A stretch of DNA of 64,000 nt from Capronia americana. Taxonomy: Eukaryota > Ascomycota > Eurotiomycetes > Chaetothyriales > Herpotrichiellaceae. Made by a program: the position numbers and the translations under genes. Below, piece by piece: positions 44,692-55,847 of this stretch. The notes under the pieces are model-generated. The model was not told the origin of the DNA and did not search any database. It saw only the letters and a list, made by a program, of their open reading frames with translations. The stretch spans positions 1,550,001 through 1,614,000 of the forward strand of contig JADWQD010000002.1 of NCBI GenBank assembly GCA_016110215.1, given 5' to 3'. Numbering within the stretch: position 1 is the stretch's first letter; each line of letters starts with the position of its first letter.

Positions 44692-46511
44692 ATGGCGGAC
44701 GCAACGGAGTCCATTGCACGCGATACGGCGAACTTACACCTGGACGAGGTGACAGGCGAACGCGTCTCTAAGTCGGAGCTCAAGAAGAGACAGAAGCAAA
44801 GACAATTGGAGGAGAAGAAGAGGGAAAGGGCCGCTGCTGCACCGCCCAAGGCGGCAGCGAAGAAAGAAGCCGATGTTGAGCTCACTCCCAATGTCAGGAT
44901 ACAACCACACGCCTAGTTTCCAGTACTGACTTGGTTCAGCAATATTTCGAGATTAGAAGCCGCGATGTCTTGCGGCTCAAGAATACTCATGACCCGAACC
45001 CATATCCCCACAAGTTCCAGGTCAACATAGAAATTGCCGACTTCAAGAAGCAGTACGCCCATCTCAAGCCCGGAGAGACCGCAGATGTTGAGATACGAGT
45101 CGCGGGCCGGGTATACGTCAAGCGCTCCGCAGGTGCGAAACTCGTATTCTACGATGTGATTGATGGCAATACCAAGGTCCAGATCATGTGTCAAGCCCAA
45201 GATGCCGAAGGGGACTTTGAAAAGGTTCATGGGTTGATACACCGGGGCGACATTATCGGTATCATCGGCTATCCACGTCGCACAGCGCCCAAAAATCGTC
45301 CAAACGATGGCGAGCTATCAGTCTGTGCCCGCCAGGTCATCCTCCTGACACCATGCCTACAACAACTCCCAGATACAACCGGTTTCCACTCTGGGGAGCT
45401 GAATGTAGAGACACGCTTTCGTCAACGATACTTCGACCTCCTCATGAATGAGAAATCTCGCGACGTCCTGATCACTCGCGCACGAATCGTCTCATACATT
45501 CGCCGCTACTTCGACTCGAATGGCTTCGTGGAAGTTGAGACACCGATGATGAACCAAATCGCTGGTGGCGCTACAGCCAGGCCCTTCAAGACCTTTATAA
45601 ACGAGTACAAACAGGACATGTTCATGCGTGTCGCCCCGGAGTTGTACCTCAAGATGCTTGTCGTCGGCGGCATCAAACGAGTCTACGAACTGGGCAAGCA
45701 ATTCCGCAACGAGGGTGCAGACCTGACACATAATCCGGAGTTTACCACCTGCGAGTTCTACGAAGCCTATGCCGACGTCTTCGATGTCATGAACCGCACA
45801 GAGGAACTCGTCTCAGGCCTTGTCCAAGAGATCCGAGGGAGTCAGCAGACAACATTCACCAATCACGAAGGCGAAGAGTACCAGGTCGACTGGTCGCGTC
45901 CCTGGAAGCGCGTCGACATGATCCCGGCCCTCGAGGAAGCGACGGGCGAGAGGTTTCCTCCCGGAGACCAGCTGCATACCGACGAAACCACCGCTTTCCT
46001 CAAGGGCGTTCTCAAGAAGTGCAACGTCGAGTGCCCCCCACCGCTCACCAACGCCCGTATGCTGGACAAGTTGGTCGGAGAATTCATAGAAGAAAAGTGC
46101 ATCAACCCGACGTTCATCACTGGGCACCCGCAAATCATGTCCCCCTTGGCCAAGTATCACCGCTCAAGGCCCGGCATCTGCGAACGCTTCGAGGCATTCG
46201 TGTGCAAGAAGGAAATCGTCAACGCCTACACTGAGTTAAACGACCCCTTTGAGCAACGCGCCCGGTTCGAAGAGCAGGCACGCCAGAAGGAACAAGGCGA
46301 CGATGAAGCACAGTTGATTGATGAAAATTTCATTCGATCCTTGGAGTATGGATTGCCACCCACGGGAGGTTGGGGTATGGGAATCGACAGGATTGTCATG
46401 TTCCTGACGAACAACTACAGCATCCGAGAGGTTCTGGCCTTCCCATTCATGAAGGAAGATCAAAAGAGTGCCGTGGCTGGCGAGCTGGTCGCTACGAGAC
46501 CCGTCCCTTGA
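44692..46511 (+). CDS. KRS1: Lysyl-tRNA synthetase, cytosolic
   Basis: This class II enzyme charges tRNA-Lys with lysine using ATP. Exons 44692-44892 and 44940-46511, with a 47 bp intron (gtcagg...gttcag, phase 0), encode 590 residues (yeast Krs1 has 591). The N-terminal Lys/Ala-rich helix (SKSELKKRQKQRQLEEKKR) is the eukaryotic tRNA-binding extension. Splicing joins ELTPN to QYFEIRSRD, the usual start of the core. An OB-fold anticodon-binding domain (about 85-195) is followed by the catalytic domain. Motif 2 is FRNEGADLTHNPEFTTCEFY (about 321) and motif 3 is GWGMGIDRIVMFL (about 544). No mitochondrial presequence is visible. The donor GTCAGG is weak, but protein continuity is decisive. Confidence 0.97.
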
Positions 46512-46998
46512 TAGACTTTGGATGACATTTTGAAGATTGAGATAAGAGGACATGCTTGATTGGAGTGTTTCTGGCTCCCCCGTCAGCGCCTTGAAAGGTC
46601 TGTTTACAAATGTTGCGAGGACTACGGGAGCTGTACCTGTGAGGTCGCTGGAGAGTGGATCTGAGGCCACAAGTCCAAGGGCGAGGATGGCTATGAGAAC
46701 CAAGCAGCCGGTGCTTATGTTTCACCTAGGTACGAACGAAAGCTGCATGCCTTTGTGGGGAGACATAGAGGGCCCGGCCCAGTCGAGGGCGAGACGCGGA
46801 ACCAGTGTCGCACGATCACGATTTGTAAAGCATAGACAAGACCGAACGAAGACTATGTCATGATGAATGGGAAAACGCAACTTGGGAAGCGAGCTCTGCA
46901 AATGCGAAAAAGGTAGACCAAGATGCGATCGAAATGAGACGGACAGCTCAGAACAAGCGAGTGGACAGTCGAACGAGACGATTCAACGAGCGGCTTGC
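46512..46998. other. Convergent intergenic region
   Basis: These 487 bp lie between the 3' ends of KRS1 (plus) and the TAPT1/Emp65 gene (minus). Nothing coding is supported. Confidence 0.7.
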
Positions 46999-49881
46999 CT
47001 ACCAGATCCTTTTGGCCACCATTTCGTATCTCTTGACCTTCTCAAAGCTCTCCACTCCATTCCCTCTCTCCTTATTCTTCTTGTCCTTCTCCTCCCGTTC
47101 CTTCCAATTCTTGTGCCCAGCTGGATCATCGTCGTAGATCCATCGTCTCTTGTCGTCATCCACCTCCACAACACCCCAGCCGCCGACTCTCCGTCCGCCG
47201 TCGACGTGGTAGATGGGGTTGCGCTCGCGAAGTTTCATGCTTCGATAGCGAGACCGCGCGAACGATAATAAGAGCATGCCGAGCACGAGCTTCAACGCGA
47301 GGAGGACTAGAAATAATAACAAGAAGAGCAGGATGGTAGTAATGTGCGTGACCGCGCTGGATGTCTTCAGAGAAGTGGGAATAAAAGCGATGATTTCGTC
47401 GAGGGTATGTGATATGGCGGTGGATGTCGTCATTGGCGTTGCACCGCGTGCAGAGGACGAGTAATGTTCATGGATACTTGCGAGGCTAGTTGAGCTGGTG
47501 GGCGAAGAGGGAATCCATGCTGCCATGAACATCTTGTAGGTCTGCACGCTCGCTCTAATCAAGAGGCAGGATAGAGGGATGACAGGCAGCCCAAGTCTCT
47601 TGGTGAGGTTTTGATCTCCGAAGGCGTTGGTGTAGTAGTCTTTGGCCAGCACGTCGAGGAACCGTTCGTAGATCGCGGGACGGGTATTGTTGAATTTATT
47701 GATGTAGGCGTGTTTGAGCCAGTCGACGAGCATTTCAGAGCCGAGGACTGCGAGAAAAGGGCCCAGTACCTGTGAAATAGCCGGCGCATACGTTGTTATC
47801 GTCTGCACCACGGCTGGCACCAAAGTGAAAGATTTAGGTAAAATGGAGGAGACGGAGCGAGGGGGGAGGGCGGTGGTAATAGGGATGCTAGAATTTGTTA
47901 TCAGTGCAGCGGACGGCGAGGATGCTGTAGCTTTCGTGAAAGCCGTCAGGCCTGCGCTTAAACCGCCTGTTTCGACGATGTTGCGGGACGCGATGATGAC
48001 AAGCATGTGCCAGAGTTGGAAGCGTTCGACGACATCCGCGCAGGTCAACTGGAATAGATTCTCCTTCTCGAACTTTTTGAAGACGGTCGACTTGATTTCG
48101 ACGAATTGATTGGACATGAGGAGAGTGATGAGTGCATTGGAGTAGGAGTTTACTGCAACGTTGAGGGTGATGACCTGGTAGAAGAGAGCAGTCGAGTGGA
48201 CGACCGTGTAGATGAGCGCGAGGACGAACAACCAGAAAGGGCGCAAGACCTTGCTGTGTCCATCGGGCTTGCGCTCAAGGGCTTCTTTTGAGAAGAGGCA
48301 TTCGAGGACATCCTGCCCAATGGCAGAAAAGAGGCGGTCGCAGACTTCAAGGAGGTTGTAGATGACATAGAGCTTGATGGCGGCTTGGCCACGAATCCAG
48401 TGGTACATCCGACTCGCATCGAGTCTGAGGAGGACAAGGCTGGTGCAGATGATCAGAAGACCTTTCAGCATGTCGGCTTTGTCGTCAGGTAGCAATGCTG
48501 AAGGAACAGACTTCATTCGCTGGTGTTGCCTCCCCTGCCTGCGTGATTGTGAGGCGAAAGGTTGGCTGGATTTATGCTCAACAGCATCGGCGCCTGATGT
48601 CTGTCGGGTTGTCATGGGCACGACACTGCTTCTCCTTCTCCTCCACATACGGCCGGCGCCGCTGTACACGAAACGAGACACGAAATGCACTTCACTCATG
48701 AAGTTGATACACCAGGACTTCGCCAAGATGTAAATGGACTTGAGGAGCCGAAGGGGGAGAATCGTGAATGTGTACAACCAGGAGTCAACGCATGCAAGAG
48801 TGCCGAACCAGAGCACTCGCTCGAGGTAAAAGGGGAGCACAAGAAAATTCAACAATCTCTCCGTCTTGACGCGAGAAGATTCGTATGGGAAGTCGCTGTT
48901 GGCAGACCTGTGAATGTAGAGTTGCGATGGTCGCTGCGATGATAGCTCGAGCTGAAGATATGTTGGAATTGACAACGGCGGGAGTGGTATAGATGTAGGC
49001 ATAGGAGATGGTAGAGGCCGTCCTGAACTTGAATGTCTTCTCCCCCCTGTTCCTTCAGGTATCTTAAGAGTTGGCCGTGGGCCAATTCTGTCGTGCTTCT
49101 GTGGAGACAGAGGGCTTCTCACGGCGCCAGGGGTGGATAGAGCCCGCTGAGAGAGACCGGGCCGTGCTGAAGGACTGATTACAGAGGGCATGGCTTTGTT
49201 GCCTGTCTCGATTGTCAGATTGCGAGGGCGTCTTGAGTCCGGATCTGCTGATGCCCCTAAGCCCAAAGGCTCAACATTTGGTGGGGAAGTGAAGACATCT
49301 CCGTTTGGAGATGCAGGGACTTTGCCGGGTAAGGTCGGCATGATTGTGTGAGGGCTAGGTTCCTCATTAGAGAGTAGTGGTTCGTCTTGCAGGTCAAAAG
49401 ATCGGGCAGGAATTGGGACTGGGGATCCCTTCGGGGGCTGCAACTTTTCAGCGGATAGTTTGAGTCCCTCGCCATTCGAACCCGTTGTTCCTCCGTTCGC
49501 AATCTGGCTCGAGTATATCTCAGTCGTTGCTATCCCATTGAGAGATGCCATCGGTGGTTGGCCCGCTGGCCTCTTGTCGGACGATGCCATGCCCCCAAGT
49601 GGTTCCAGAGTCCCGGGTCCGAACTGGTTGCAATCCTTTTCAACCCCATTCAGCCTTTCCACGCCATCAACAGTCCTCGCTTCTCTTGGAATATTCTTCT
49701 CGACCACTAAGGATGACCTCTGGTCTGGATGCTGCAAAAACACATCGCAGGCATCTCTCTGAGTTTTACTTGTAGGAGCAGCTGGACGGGTATCCTGAGG
49801 ATCGCGAGGTGCCAGGGATTCTCGAGGGAAATTGTGGTGGTCACCGTTGAGAACTGGTGCGGTCGTAGTAGACCCCTCCAT
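46999..49881 (-). CDS. EMP65: TAPT1/Emp65 family endoplasmic reticulum membrane protein
   Basis: The single exon encodes 960 residues from ATG 49881; the frame is open 13 codons further but only from a TTG. The first 320 residues are disordered and Pro/Ser rich. The TAPT1 domain (DUF747) starts near 340 with FLVLPFYLERVLWFGTLAC and RLLKSIYILAKSW. It continues with several membrane segments, for example LLIICTSLVLLRLDASRMYH, and the conserved FSAIGQDVLECLF and SEMLVDWLKHAYINKFN. A long hydrophobic segment (ITTILLFLLLFLVLLALKLV) lies near the C-terminus, followed by a charged tail. In yeast Emp65 works with Slp1 to protect soluble ER proteins from degradation. The role here is by family. It is divergent from the BTB gene. 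Confidence 0.92.
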   Translation of the reverse strand: MEGSTTTAPVLNGDHHNFPRESLAPRDPQDTRPAAPTSKTQRDACDVFLQHPDQRSSLVVEKNIPREARTVDGVERLNGVEKDCNQFGPGTLEPLGGMASSDKRPAGQPPMASLNGIATTEIYSSQIANGGTTGSNGEGLKLSAEKLQPPKGSPVPIPARSFDLQDEPLLSNEEPSPHTIMPTLPGKVPASPNGDVFTSPPNVEPLGLGASADPDSRRPRNLTIETGNKAMPSVISPSARPGLSQRALSTPGAVRSPLSPQKHDRIGPRPTLKIPEGTGGRRHSSSGRPLPSPMPTSIPLPPLSIPTYLQLELSSQRPSQLYIHRSANSDFPYESSRVKTERLLNFLVLPFYLERVLWFGTLACVDSWLYTFTILPLRLLKSIYILAKSWCINFMSEVHFVSRFVYSGAGRMWRRRRSSVVPMTTRQTSGADAVEHKSSQPFASQSRRQGRQHQRMKSVPSALLPDDKADMLKGLLIICTSLVLLRLDASRMYHWIRGQAAIKLYVIYNLLEVCDRLFSAIGQDVLECLFSKEALERKPDGHSKVLRPFWLFVLALIYTVVHSTALFYQVITLNVAVNSYSNALITLLMSNQFVEIKSTVFKKFEKENLFQLTCADVVERFQLWHMLVIIASRNIVETGGLSAGLTAFTKATASSPSAALITNSSIPITTALPPRSVSSILPKSFTLVPAVVQTITTYAPAISQVLGPFLAVLGSEMLVDWLKHAYINKFNNTRPAIYERFLDVLAKDYYTNAFGDQNLTKRLGLPVIPLSCLLIRASVQTYKMFMAAWIPSSPTSSTSLASIHEHYSSSARGATPMTTSTAISHTLDEIIAFIPTSLKTSSAVTHITTILLFLLLFLVLLALKLVLGMLLLSFARSRYRSMKLRERNPIYHVDGGRRVGGWGVVEVDDDKRRWIYDDDPAGHKNWKEREEKDKKNKERGNGVESFEKVKRYEMVAKRIW

Positions 49882-50467
49882 ATCGAGCAGGAAAGGAAGG
49901 GATGTTAGAATGTATGGCAAGGTCTGCCATGCTGCTACGCCTCAGTGAAGTAGCGTAGTTCCAGCAATCAATGCTATTGTCAGTAAGGACTTGTCCTGCA
50001 GGGTGGGAGTGTGTCAGTACGCAGTAAGGATCACTTTTAAGCCCGCAGATAACCCCGAAGTCAAGCGCAGTGCCACAAGGTGCACCAGCCACACGCGCCA
50101 CACGCGCCACAGCAGCATCTCCCCTCCAATGACGTCTGTTTATCCTCTCGTCATTGGTGCCACTGTCATTTCCAACGCTGGTCACAAGCCTGCCAACTTC
50201 AATCGACCTTTACACCAGAGACGATTATCAGCAGTCATTTGCGTGTCATTGCTTTAGATAAGTCCTGCAGTGTCTTCTCCCGTGTATATTTCAACGTTTG
50301 GCATCCGGACGAGTTGGACTTCTACCAATGTTCGATGTCTTGCGCCTGCCTCTGATAGTCACAATGTATCCCACAAGCAGCCTCTCACTGAAACATGCCT
50401 AATCCTCGATTCATATTGATTGTGCAAGATATTGGGTACTCACAGCTGCAGTGACCAGTCTTCCATT
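49882..50467. promoter_or_regulatory. Divergent promoter, TAPT1/Emp65 gene / BTB gene
   Basis: These 586 bp lie between two divergent start codons; no coding region is supported. Confidence 0.6.
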
Positions 50468-53365
50468 ATGGACCCAGACCAATTCCCAGTCTGGAACCCA
50501 CCCAGCGACGACCTGGATGGACTCTTGTCCAACTACGAGCCTTCCACTTCCAACATAGGAGTCGGTGGAGTTGCCTGGAGCGAACAAGACACCGCGAATT
50601 CCACCCTTCAGCCATCGCGATATTCGGAGCCTACAATATCAGGCATCGTCAGATCCCCGCTCCAACAACCAACAAGCACGCTCTCCAGCTCCAGACCACT
50701 GCCTCAGCGAAGGGCCGCATCGTCAAACCAGATCCACGGTCCGCCATATGGAGATCCACTACCAACGGCCTCATTCGAACCTCCATTGCGCTCAATATTC
50801 GTGTCCGGCCCGCCAACTGCCTCTGTCTCTGCGAATACTGCCCTGGCGTCCCTCAGCGCGGCGGTGTCCTCGAGTAACTCGGGCTCTCTGGCTGCTCTGA
50901 CAAATGCGGGCGGGAGTCGCCGAATCAACTTCAAGGCAACGGATACGATGGTTTCCTGTTCGCCTGCTGCATCCAGCACTAGACATCCTCTGCTCAGCTC
51001 AGAGAAAGATGTTGATGATCCCACCACCAGCTCAACCGGAAACACGTTTGATACCGAAGGGCCCAATACCTCAACTGCCCTGGCACGTCTATTTGTTCCT
51101 GGCGATGGCACAAGTCCTGGCCCGCTCTCGAGAGGAGCTTCCCAGCTTCGTACACTGTCGAGCCTTGGCCGAAGCATAGGTGACACTTCAACCCTTACGG
51201 GCCACCTCTTCCACCACGGTTTTGAAGAGGGCCGCCATTCCGATATCACCGTCTTCGCCTTCGGACAAAGCTATAGGCTTCACAAGCTCCTCCTTGATCG
51301 TGTGCCTTATTTCTCCACGGCATTCTCCGGATCCTGGGCGGAAAGTACGGCGAGGGAAATGAAGATCCCCTGTGAAGAACTTGATCCGAACATCACCAAG
51401 AATGCGTTTGAGCTAGCTCTTAAAAGAATCTATGGGACACAGTTTCCGGTGCAGGAGGAGGAAGAGGCTATCGGTTTGTTTGCCACGGCTTGTTGGCTAG
51501 ATATGCCCGAGCTGGTTGATTCGTGCGTTGATACAATTCTACGCCAGATGGAGCCCGGTAGCCTCCACAGCCTAATAAAATTGGTAACGAACAACTACTA
51601 CGGTAAGGCTGGCGACCGGATCCTCGCTTCTGCAAAAGCCATGCTGTGCAAAGAAGGATGGGAGATGCCATACGAATATTGGGACGAAATACCTGCTGAA
51701 ATTATTCGGGAGATCGTGGGGGGCGACCCGTTCTTTTGCCCAGGTGAATGGGAGCGGTGGTACCTGACCTTGAAGCTTCTAAACCGTCGCCTGAGAGCGA
51801 AAGCAATTGAAGTCGGGCTTGTTTCCGCTAGTGGCCAATACCTCCATTCAAAACCCAGCAGCCTCCGATTCTTCGCCGTGAGGTTTGACGCACCTTACAG
51901 CATCACCGGGAATCATCGTTATGTGTCAGAGAAAGACGAGGCATGGGTTGCACTGTACACTTCCCCCGAAATCGCACCTCTGTTGGTGCTGCTCGACGAA
52001 GGCATCCACTATGTTCATCTCCGCTTTGAACAGCTGCAGCAAATACGAATGCAGAAAGACATTCTTGGAGTCCCAGTACTGCCGGAGAAGGTTATATCTG
52101 ATGCCTTATGGATGTCCATGGAACTTCGCCAGAAAGTCCTGAACGCTCGCGAGACAGATGAGATGCTCGGGTTGAGTGAAGCGGCTGAAGACTTCGAAGA
52201 AGTTGAGGATCAGGCCGAGCTGGCATACGCCCAAAATAAGGGTAAATCACGAGACAACGGCCCGGCAAGTGTAAGTCAAATTCCCGCAGAGATGGAGTCT
52301 GGTTCATGGGATGGCAATGGGAAGCCTCGGAAATTTTGGATTCCCGGTCACGACGTTTCGTGTATCATGGGAGGAACTCGCGAAGCTTTTGTAGCCGAAA
52401 ACTCGACCAGTATCGCAGAGTGGAGTACTCATGCCGCCCGGTTGTCGGCCAGCCTTGAGCCTACCGATGTAGCCTGGGCTCTTGACTTTACGAGTGGCAA
52501 TGTGATTGAGAGTGCCCGGCCGCCATCGAGGGGTTTTTCGCCAACCTCGGCGCCACGTTTCAGCTACTATCCTCCTTTTCGATTTTCAGCAGAGTTTCCG
52601 AACCCGCGGACCCTCAAAGAGAAGAAACGAGTCTACTCGCACACAGTGTGGTATGCCGGCAGCTTGTGGAATCTCTATATTCAACGCGTCAACAACTCTA
52701 AGGTCCAACAGTTGGGCATTTATTTGCACAGAGCCAAGGAGAAGGAGCCGGTTGATGATCCACTCAACCAGTGGATGGCAGCCAACGTGGACGAACGCAT
52801 TGGGCAGCTGGAGCGGGAGATGCTCCTTCGCAAGAGTGAACGAGGAGGTCGAAGTTGGCAGATTGTGGACGCTCTGCGCCGGTCCACGGTCGAGCAAGAA
52901 GACAGACCAGCGGAATCCACTCACCAGTATGACAGTGCAAATCCGCAGCTGAGTGGAGGTGGAAGTCAGGCTCCACAACCACAATCGGCGAAGTCGACAC
53001 AGAAGACTTCCTGGGTTGCTGGGCGCATGTCCGCTGCCACTCCCAACGCAGAAGGACAGATGCTCGACTCGGACGAAGAGGATGCAGAGTTGTTGCGGAC
53101 AAACAGAAAGTACAATGTTTCCGCAATGCCACCTTATATGGATTCGCGTCCAACCATCCGGACGTATTTCAAGATCTATTCACCTAGCAAGGCCGGCCGG
53201 CTTCTGAGTATCTATGAGAGTGCGCCTGATAAGTTCGATGTCAGCAAGAGTTGGGGCTGGAAGAGTAGCCAAATGCAGCTGGACGATGGAATAGGCGGTT
53301 CTGACAACATCAAGTCTGGCAAGGACGGAAAGTTGAGGTATATGGTCGTCATTGGGAATATCTGA
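50468..53365 (+). CDS. BTB/POZ domain protein
   Basis: The single exon encodes 965 residues from ATG 50468 (MDPDQFPVW). Upstream in-frame codons lack an ATG. Residues 1-240 are disordered and Ser/Thr/Pro rich. A BTB domain (about 250-355) reads HSDITVFAFGQSYRLHKLLL, then RVPYFSTAFSGSW. It continues into a helical BACK-like region with NNYYGKAGDRI and a long uncharacterised C-terminal part containing VYSHTVWYAGSLWNLYIQRV, which resembles the substrate-side region of germ-cell-less type BTB proteins. Such proteins often serve as Cullin-3 adaptors; that role is an inference. No transmembrane segment is visible. The C-terminal segment RTYFKIYSPSKAG looks folded and conserved. Confidence 0.88.
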   Translation: MDPDQFPVWNPPSDDLDGLLSNYEPSTSNIGVGGVAWSEQDTANSTLQPSRYSEPTISGIVRSPLQQPTSTLSSSRPLPQRRAASSNQIHGPPYGDPLPTASFEPPLRSIFVSGPPTASVSANTALASLSAAVSSSNSGSLAALTNAGGSRRINFKATDTMVSCSPAASSTRHPLLSSEKDVDDPTTSSTGNTFDTEGPNTSTALARLFVPGDGTSPGPLSRGASQLRTLSSLGRSIGDTSTLTGHLFHHGFEEGRHSDITVFAFGQSYRLHKLLLDRVPYFSTAFSGSWAESTAREMKIPCEELDPNITKNAFELALKRIYGTQFPVQEEEEAIGLFATACWLDMPELVDSCVDTILRQMEPGSLHSLIKLVTNNYYGKAGDRILASAKAMLCKEGWEMPYEYWDEIPAEIIREIVGGDPFFCPGEWERWYLTLKLLNRRLRAKAIEVGLVSASGQYLHSKPSSLRFFAVRFDAPYSITGNHRYVSEKDEAWVALYTSPEIAPLLVLLDEGIHYVHLRFEQLQQIRMQKDILGVPVLPEKVISDALWMSMELRQKVLNARETDEMLGLSEAAEDFEEVEDQAELAYAQNKGKSRDNGPASVSQIPAEMESGSWDGNGKPRKFWIPGHDVSCIMGGTREAFVAENSTSIAEWSTHAARLSASLEPTDVAWALDFTSGNVIESARPPSRGFSPTSAPRFSYYPPFRFSAEFPNPRTLKEKKRVYSHTVWYAGSLWNLYIQRVNNSKVQQLGIYLHRAKEKEPVDDPLNQWMAANVDERIGQLEREMLLRKSERGGRSWQIVDALRRSTVEQEDRPAESTHQYDSANPQLSGGGSQAPQPQSAKSTQKTSWVAGRMSAATPNAEGQMLDSDEEDAELLRTNRKYNVSAMPPYMDSRPTIRTYFKIYSPSKAGRLLSIYESAPDKFDVSKSWGWKSSQMQLDDGIGGSDNIKSGKDGKLRYMVVIGNI

Positions 53366-54575
53366 TCAATTGAGCGATACTGTCGTTTTTACTCAAAGCT
53401 GCTTATGATCTATGACTCTAACGACCTGGGTGGGCATTTGGCCCTCTATTACGGCACGGCATAAACCTAGGCGCGTCCTTACGATGCTTTTGTGAATGTT
53501 TGGCCTCCGTCGAAGAAAGCCAAGGAAGCCAGGAAGAACATGCAATTCGTCCCTTGACGCTGTCAACCTGACGCTCAATCTATCACGAAGTTTTATCATC
53601 AACAGATTGTTGGGCAAGGATGGTTCGGGCAAGTGGAGAACAAGTTCAGCACGGCTTATGTAACCGGCGGTTTAACCTCAACGAGTAGTGAATCGTACAA
53701 GAATTGAGAAACGAAATACCTAGCTTTTGAGGAATCTGTCATCGGCTCGAAATGGACGTGCCTCGAAACATGGATGGCGGGCGGAACGACTCGGACAGGG
53801 AGGTGATGCTGACTAGAAAGGATTGTGCGAGGTATGTGGTATGGATGTAGCAGGAAGGCCGCCAAATGTGTGCATGGAAACACGAGGCACAGGTGGCAGA
53901 GGTAATTGATTCACTTGGCAGCTCTTGAATTGACAAAGCACAGTGAAAGATCCGGCGGAAGGCGGAGTACGACGATGCGCCCGGCTGTACAGTACGCACT
54001 CAGTAGGTACTCTGCAAACCAAGCGGAAGAGTCTCGGACGGTCGTTCCGGCGGCCGCTCCCTGAGAGGGTTTAACTGGCCTACGTCAGAGGCGCTCCGCA
54101 TGCCACCACTGAAGCCACCCGTACTGTTCGGTGCTCGTACTCCGTACGGACTACCTGATGTACATACCATGTACAGCCATAGGTGTGGGATTCGATATCC
54201 GTAGTCTCTCGTCCGTGTGGATGGGGTTCGGGTTGCTTAGAGAAAGCTGGAGATAGTCCTGACGCCAAACCACAATTGCAAGTGCGACAGTGCTTGTCCA
54301 TGTCAGATTGGTGCATATCGATAGATGATTGGCAACTCCCCATCCTGATTTCAAAGCCTGCCTTCTATGTCTCTGCGGGACTAAGAGGAACGAGCAAGGG
54401 AGGCTTTGAATAAGTATGTTCAACTTTCCCACCAGGCCTGAAATCTTTCCTCAACAGTGACCGTTCTGCAACACTTGTCTCCGACGATATTCCAGCCCAA
54501 ACCGATCACTTGCACCACACCTTCTGCACGAGCCTCGACACCCCAGTCCATCCTCAGTTACGAGCTGCCGCTACG
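53366..54575. other. Intergenic region, BTB gene / old yellow enzyme gene
   Basis: These 1.2 kb contain the 3' flank of the BTB gene and the promoter of the OYE gene. One TACTCCGTA word lies at 54138-54146 inside a GTAC-rich patch. Nothing coding is supported. Confidence 0.6.
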
Positions 54576-55847
54576 ATGGCCTCCCTCCCTTCTCACGACG
54601 CAAAGCCTCTCATTGTCAACAAAGGCGCCCCGGGCATTAGCTACTATACACCTGCCCAGATACCACCGTCCGGTACAGCCAAGGAACCCCAGTCTGATGG
54701 CAGCCCCATTCCTAAGCTCTTCCAACCACTCAAAATCCGCGAGACCACATTTCAGAATCGCATCTTTGTATCTCCTATGTGCCAGTACTCCGCTCAGAAT
54801 GGTCACCTAACCGACTGGCACCTGACCCATCTGGGGGGCATCATCCAGCGAGGACCCGGTCTCACAATCGTGGAAGCAACTTCCGTAACACCCGAGGGTC
54901 GCATCACCCCGGAAGATAGTGGACTCTGGGAAGACGGACAGATTGCTCCTCTCAAGCGGATCGTCGAGTTCGCCCACAGCCAGAACCAGAAGATCGGTAT
55001 TCAGCTTGGTCATGCTGGTCGTAAAGCGAGCACCGTTGCCCCCTGGTTGAGCCGAGGTGACACTGCACAGAAGGAGGCTGGTGGCTGGCCCGACGAAACT
55101 CTTGCACCCTCGGCCATCGCATTCGAGGACTCATACCCCAGTCCCAAGGCCGTCACCATCGAGGGTATCCAAAGGATCAAGAGCGCCTTTGTCGATGCAG
55201 CCAAGAGAGCCGTGAAGGCTGGGTTTGATGTCATTGAACTGCACGGCGCACACGGCTACCTCATCCACGAGTTCCTAAGCCCAGTTAGCAATACACGAGA
55301 CGACCAATATGGCGGGTCCTTTGAGAACCGAACCCGGTTGGCCAGGGAGGTTGTCGAGGCCGTCCGCGCTGTGATCCCAGAGGAAATGCCCCTGTTCTTC
55401 CGAGTCAGCGCAGATGACTGGCTCAGTGGACAAAAGGAGCATCCAGAAAGCTGGACAGTGGACCAAACTGTTAAGTTGGCACCGATCTTGCGCGACTTGG
55501 GCGTGGACCTCCTTGATGTAAGCTCAGGCGGTGCCCACCCTGATCAAAAGATCACGGGTGGTCCAGGCTATCAAGCTCCATTTGCCAACGCCGTCAAGAA
55601 GGAAGTTGGTGAATCTCTACTTGTTGGCACGGTCGGCTCGATCACCAGCGGTACCTTGGCGCAGGAGTTGCTCGAACAAGGCCCGGACGTCGCCTTCGTC
55701 GGGCGCTTCTTCCAAAAGAATCCAGGTCTGGTGTGGCAATTTGCGGAGGAACTCGGCGTCGAGATCACGGCCGCGCATCAAATCTCCTGGGGCTTTCACG
55801 GCCGGATCGGTGGTAAAGAGAGGCATGCGCTCAAGTCTGCCCGGTAG
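54576..55847 (+). CDS. NADH:flavin oxidoreductase (old yellow enzyme family, YqjM-like)
   Basis: This FMN enzyme is predicted to reduce activated C=C bonds of alpha,beta-unsaturated carbonyl compounds with NAD(P)H. The single exon encodes 423 residues from ATG 54576 (MASLPSHD). The TIM barrel is complete. Residues near 66 read PMCQYSAQNG, with the Cys-x-Tyr pair typical of the YqjM (class III) group. The substrate-binding motif HGAHGYLIHEFLSP (about 223) has the His-x2-His-x-Tyr spacing. NTRDDQYGGSFENRTR and RVSADDW are family signatures, and VGRFFQKNPGLVWQ is near the C-terminus. An N-terminal extension of about 50 residues precedes the barrel. No targeting signal is visible. Physiological substrate is unknown, and no biosynthetic cluster surrounds it. 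Confidence 0.94.
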   Translation: MASLPSHDAKPLIVNKGAPGISYYTPAQIPPSGTAKEPQSDGSPIPKLFQPLKIRETTFQNRIFVSPMCQYSAQNGHLTDWHLTHLGGIIQRGPGLTIVEATSVTPEGRITPEDSGLWEDGQIAPLKRIVEFAHSQNQKIGIQLGHAGRKASTVAPWLSRGDTAQKEAGGWPDETLAPSAIAFEDSYPSPKAVTIEGIQRIKSAFVDAAKRAVKAGFDVIELHGAHGYLIHEFLSPVSNTRDDQYGGSFENRTRLAREVVEAVRAVIPEEMPLFFRVSADDWLSGQKEHPESWTVDQTVKLAPILRDLGVDLLDVSSGGAHPDQKITGGPGYQAPFANAVKKEVGESLLVGTVGSITSGTLAQELLEQGPDVAFVGRFFQKNPGLVWQFAEELGVEITAAHQISWGFHGRIGGKERHALKSAR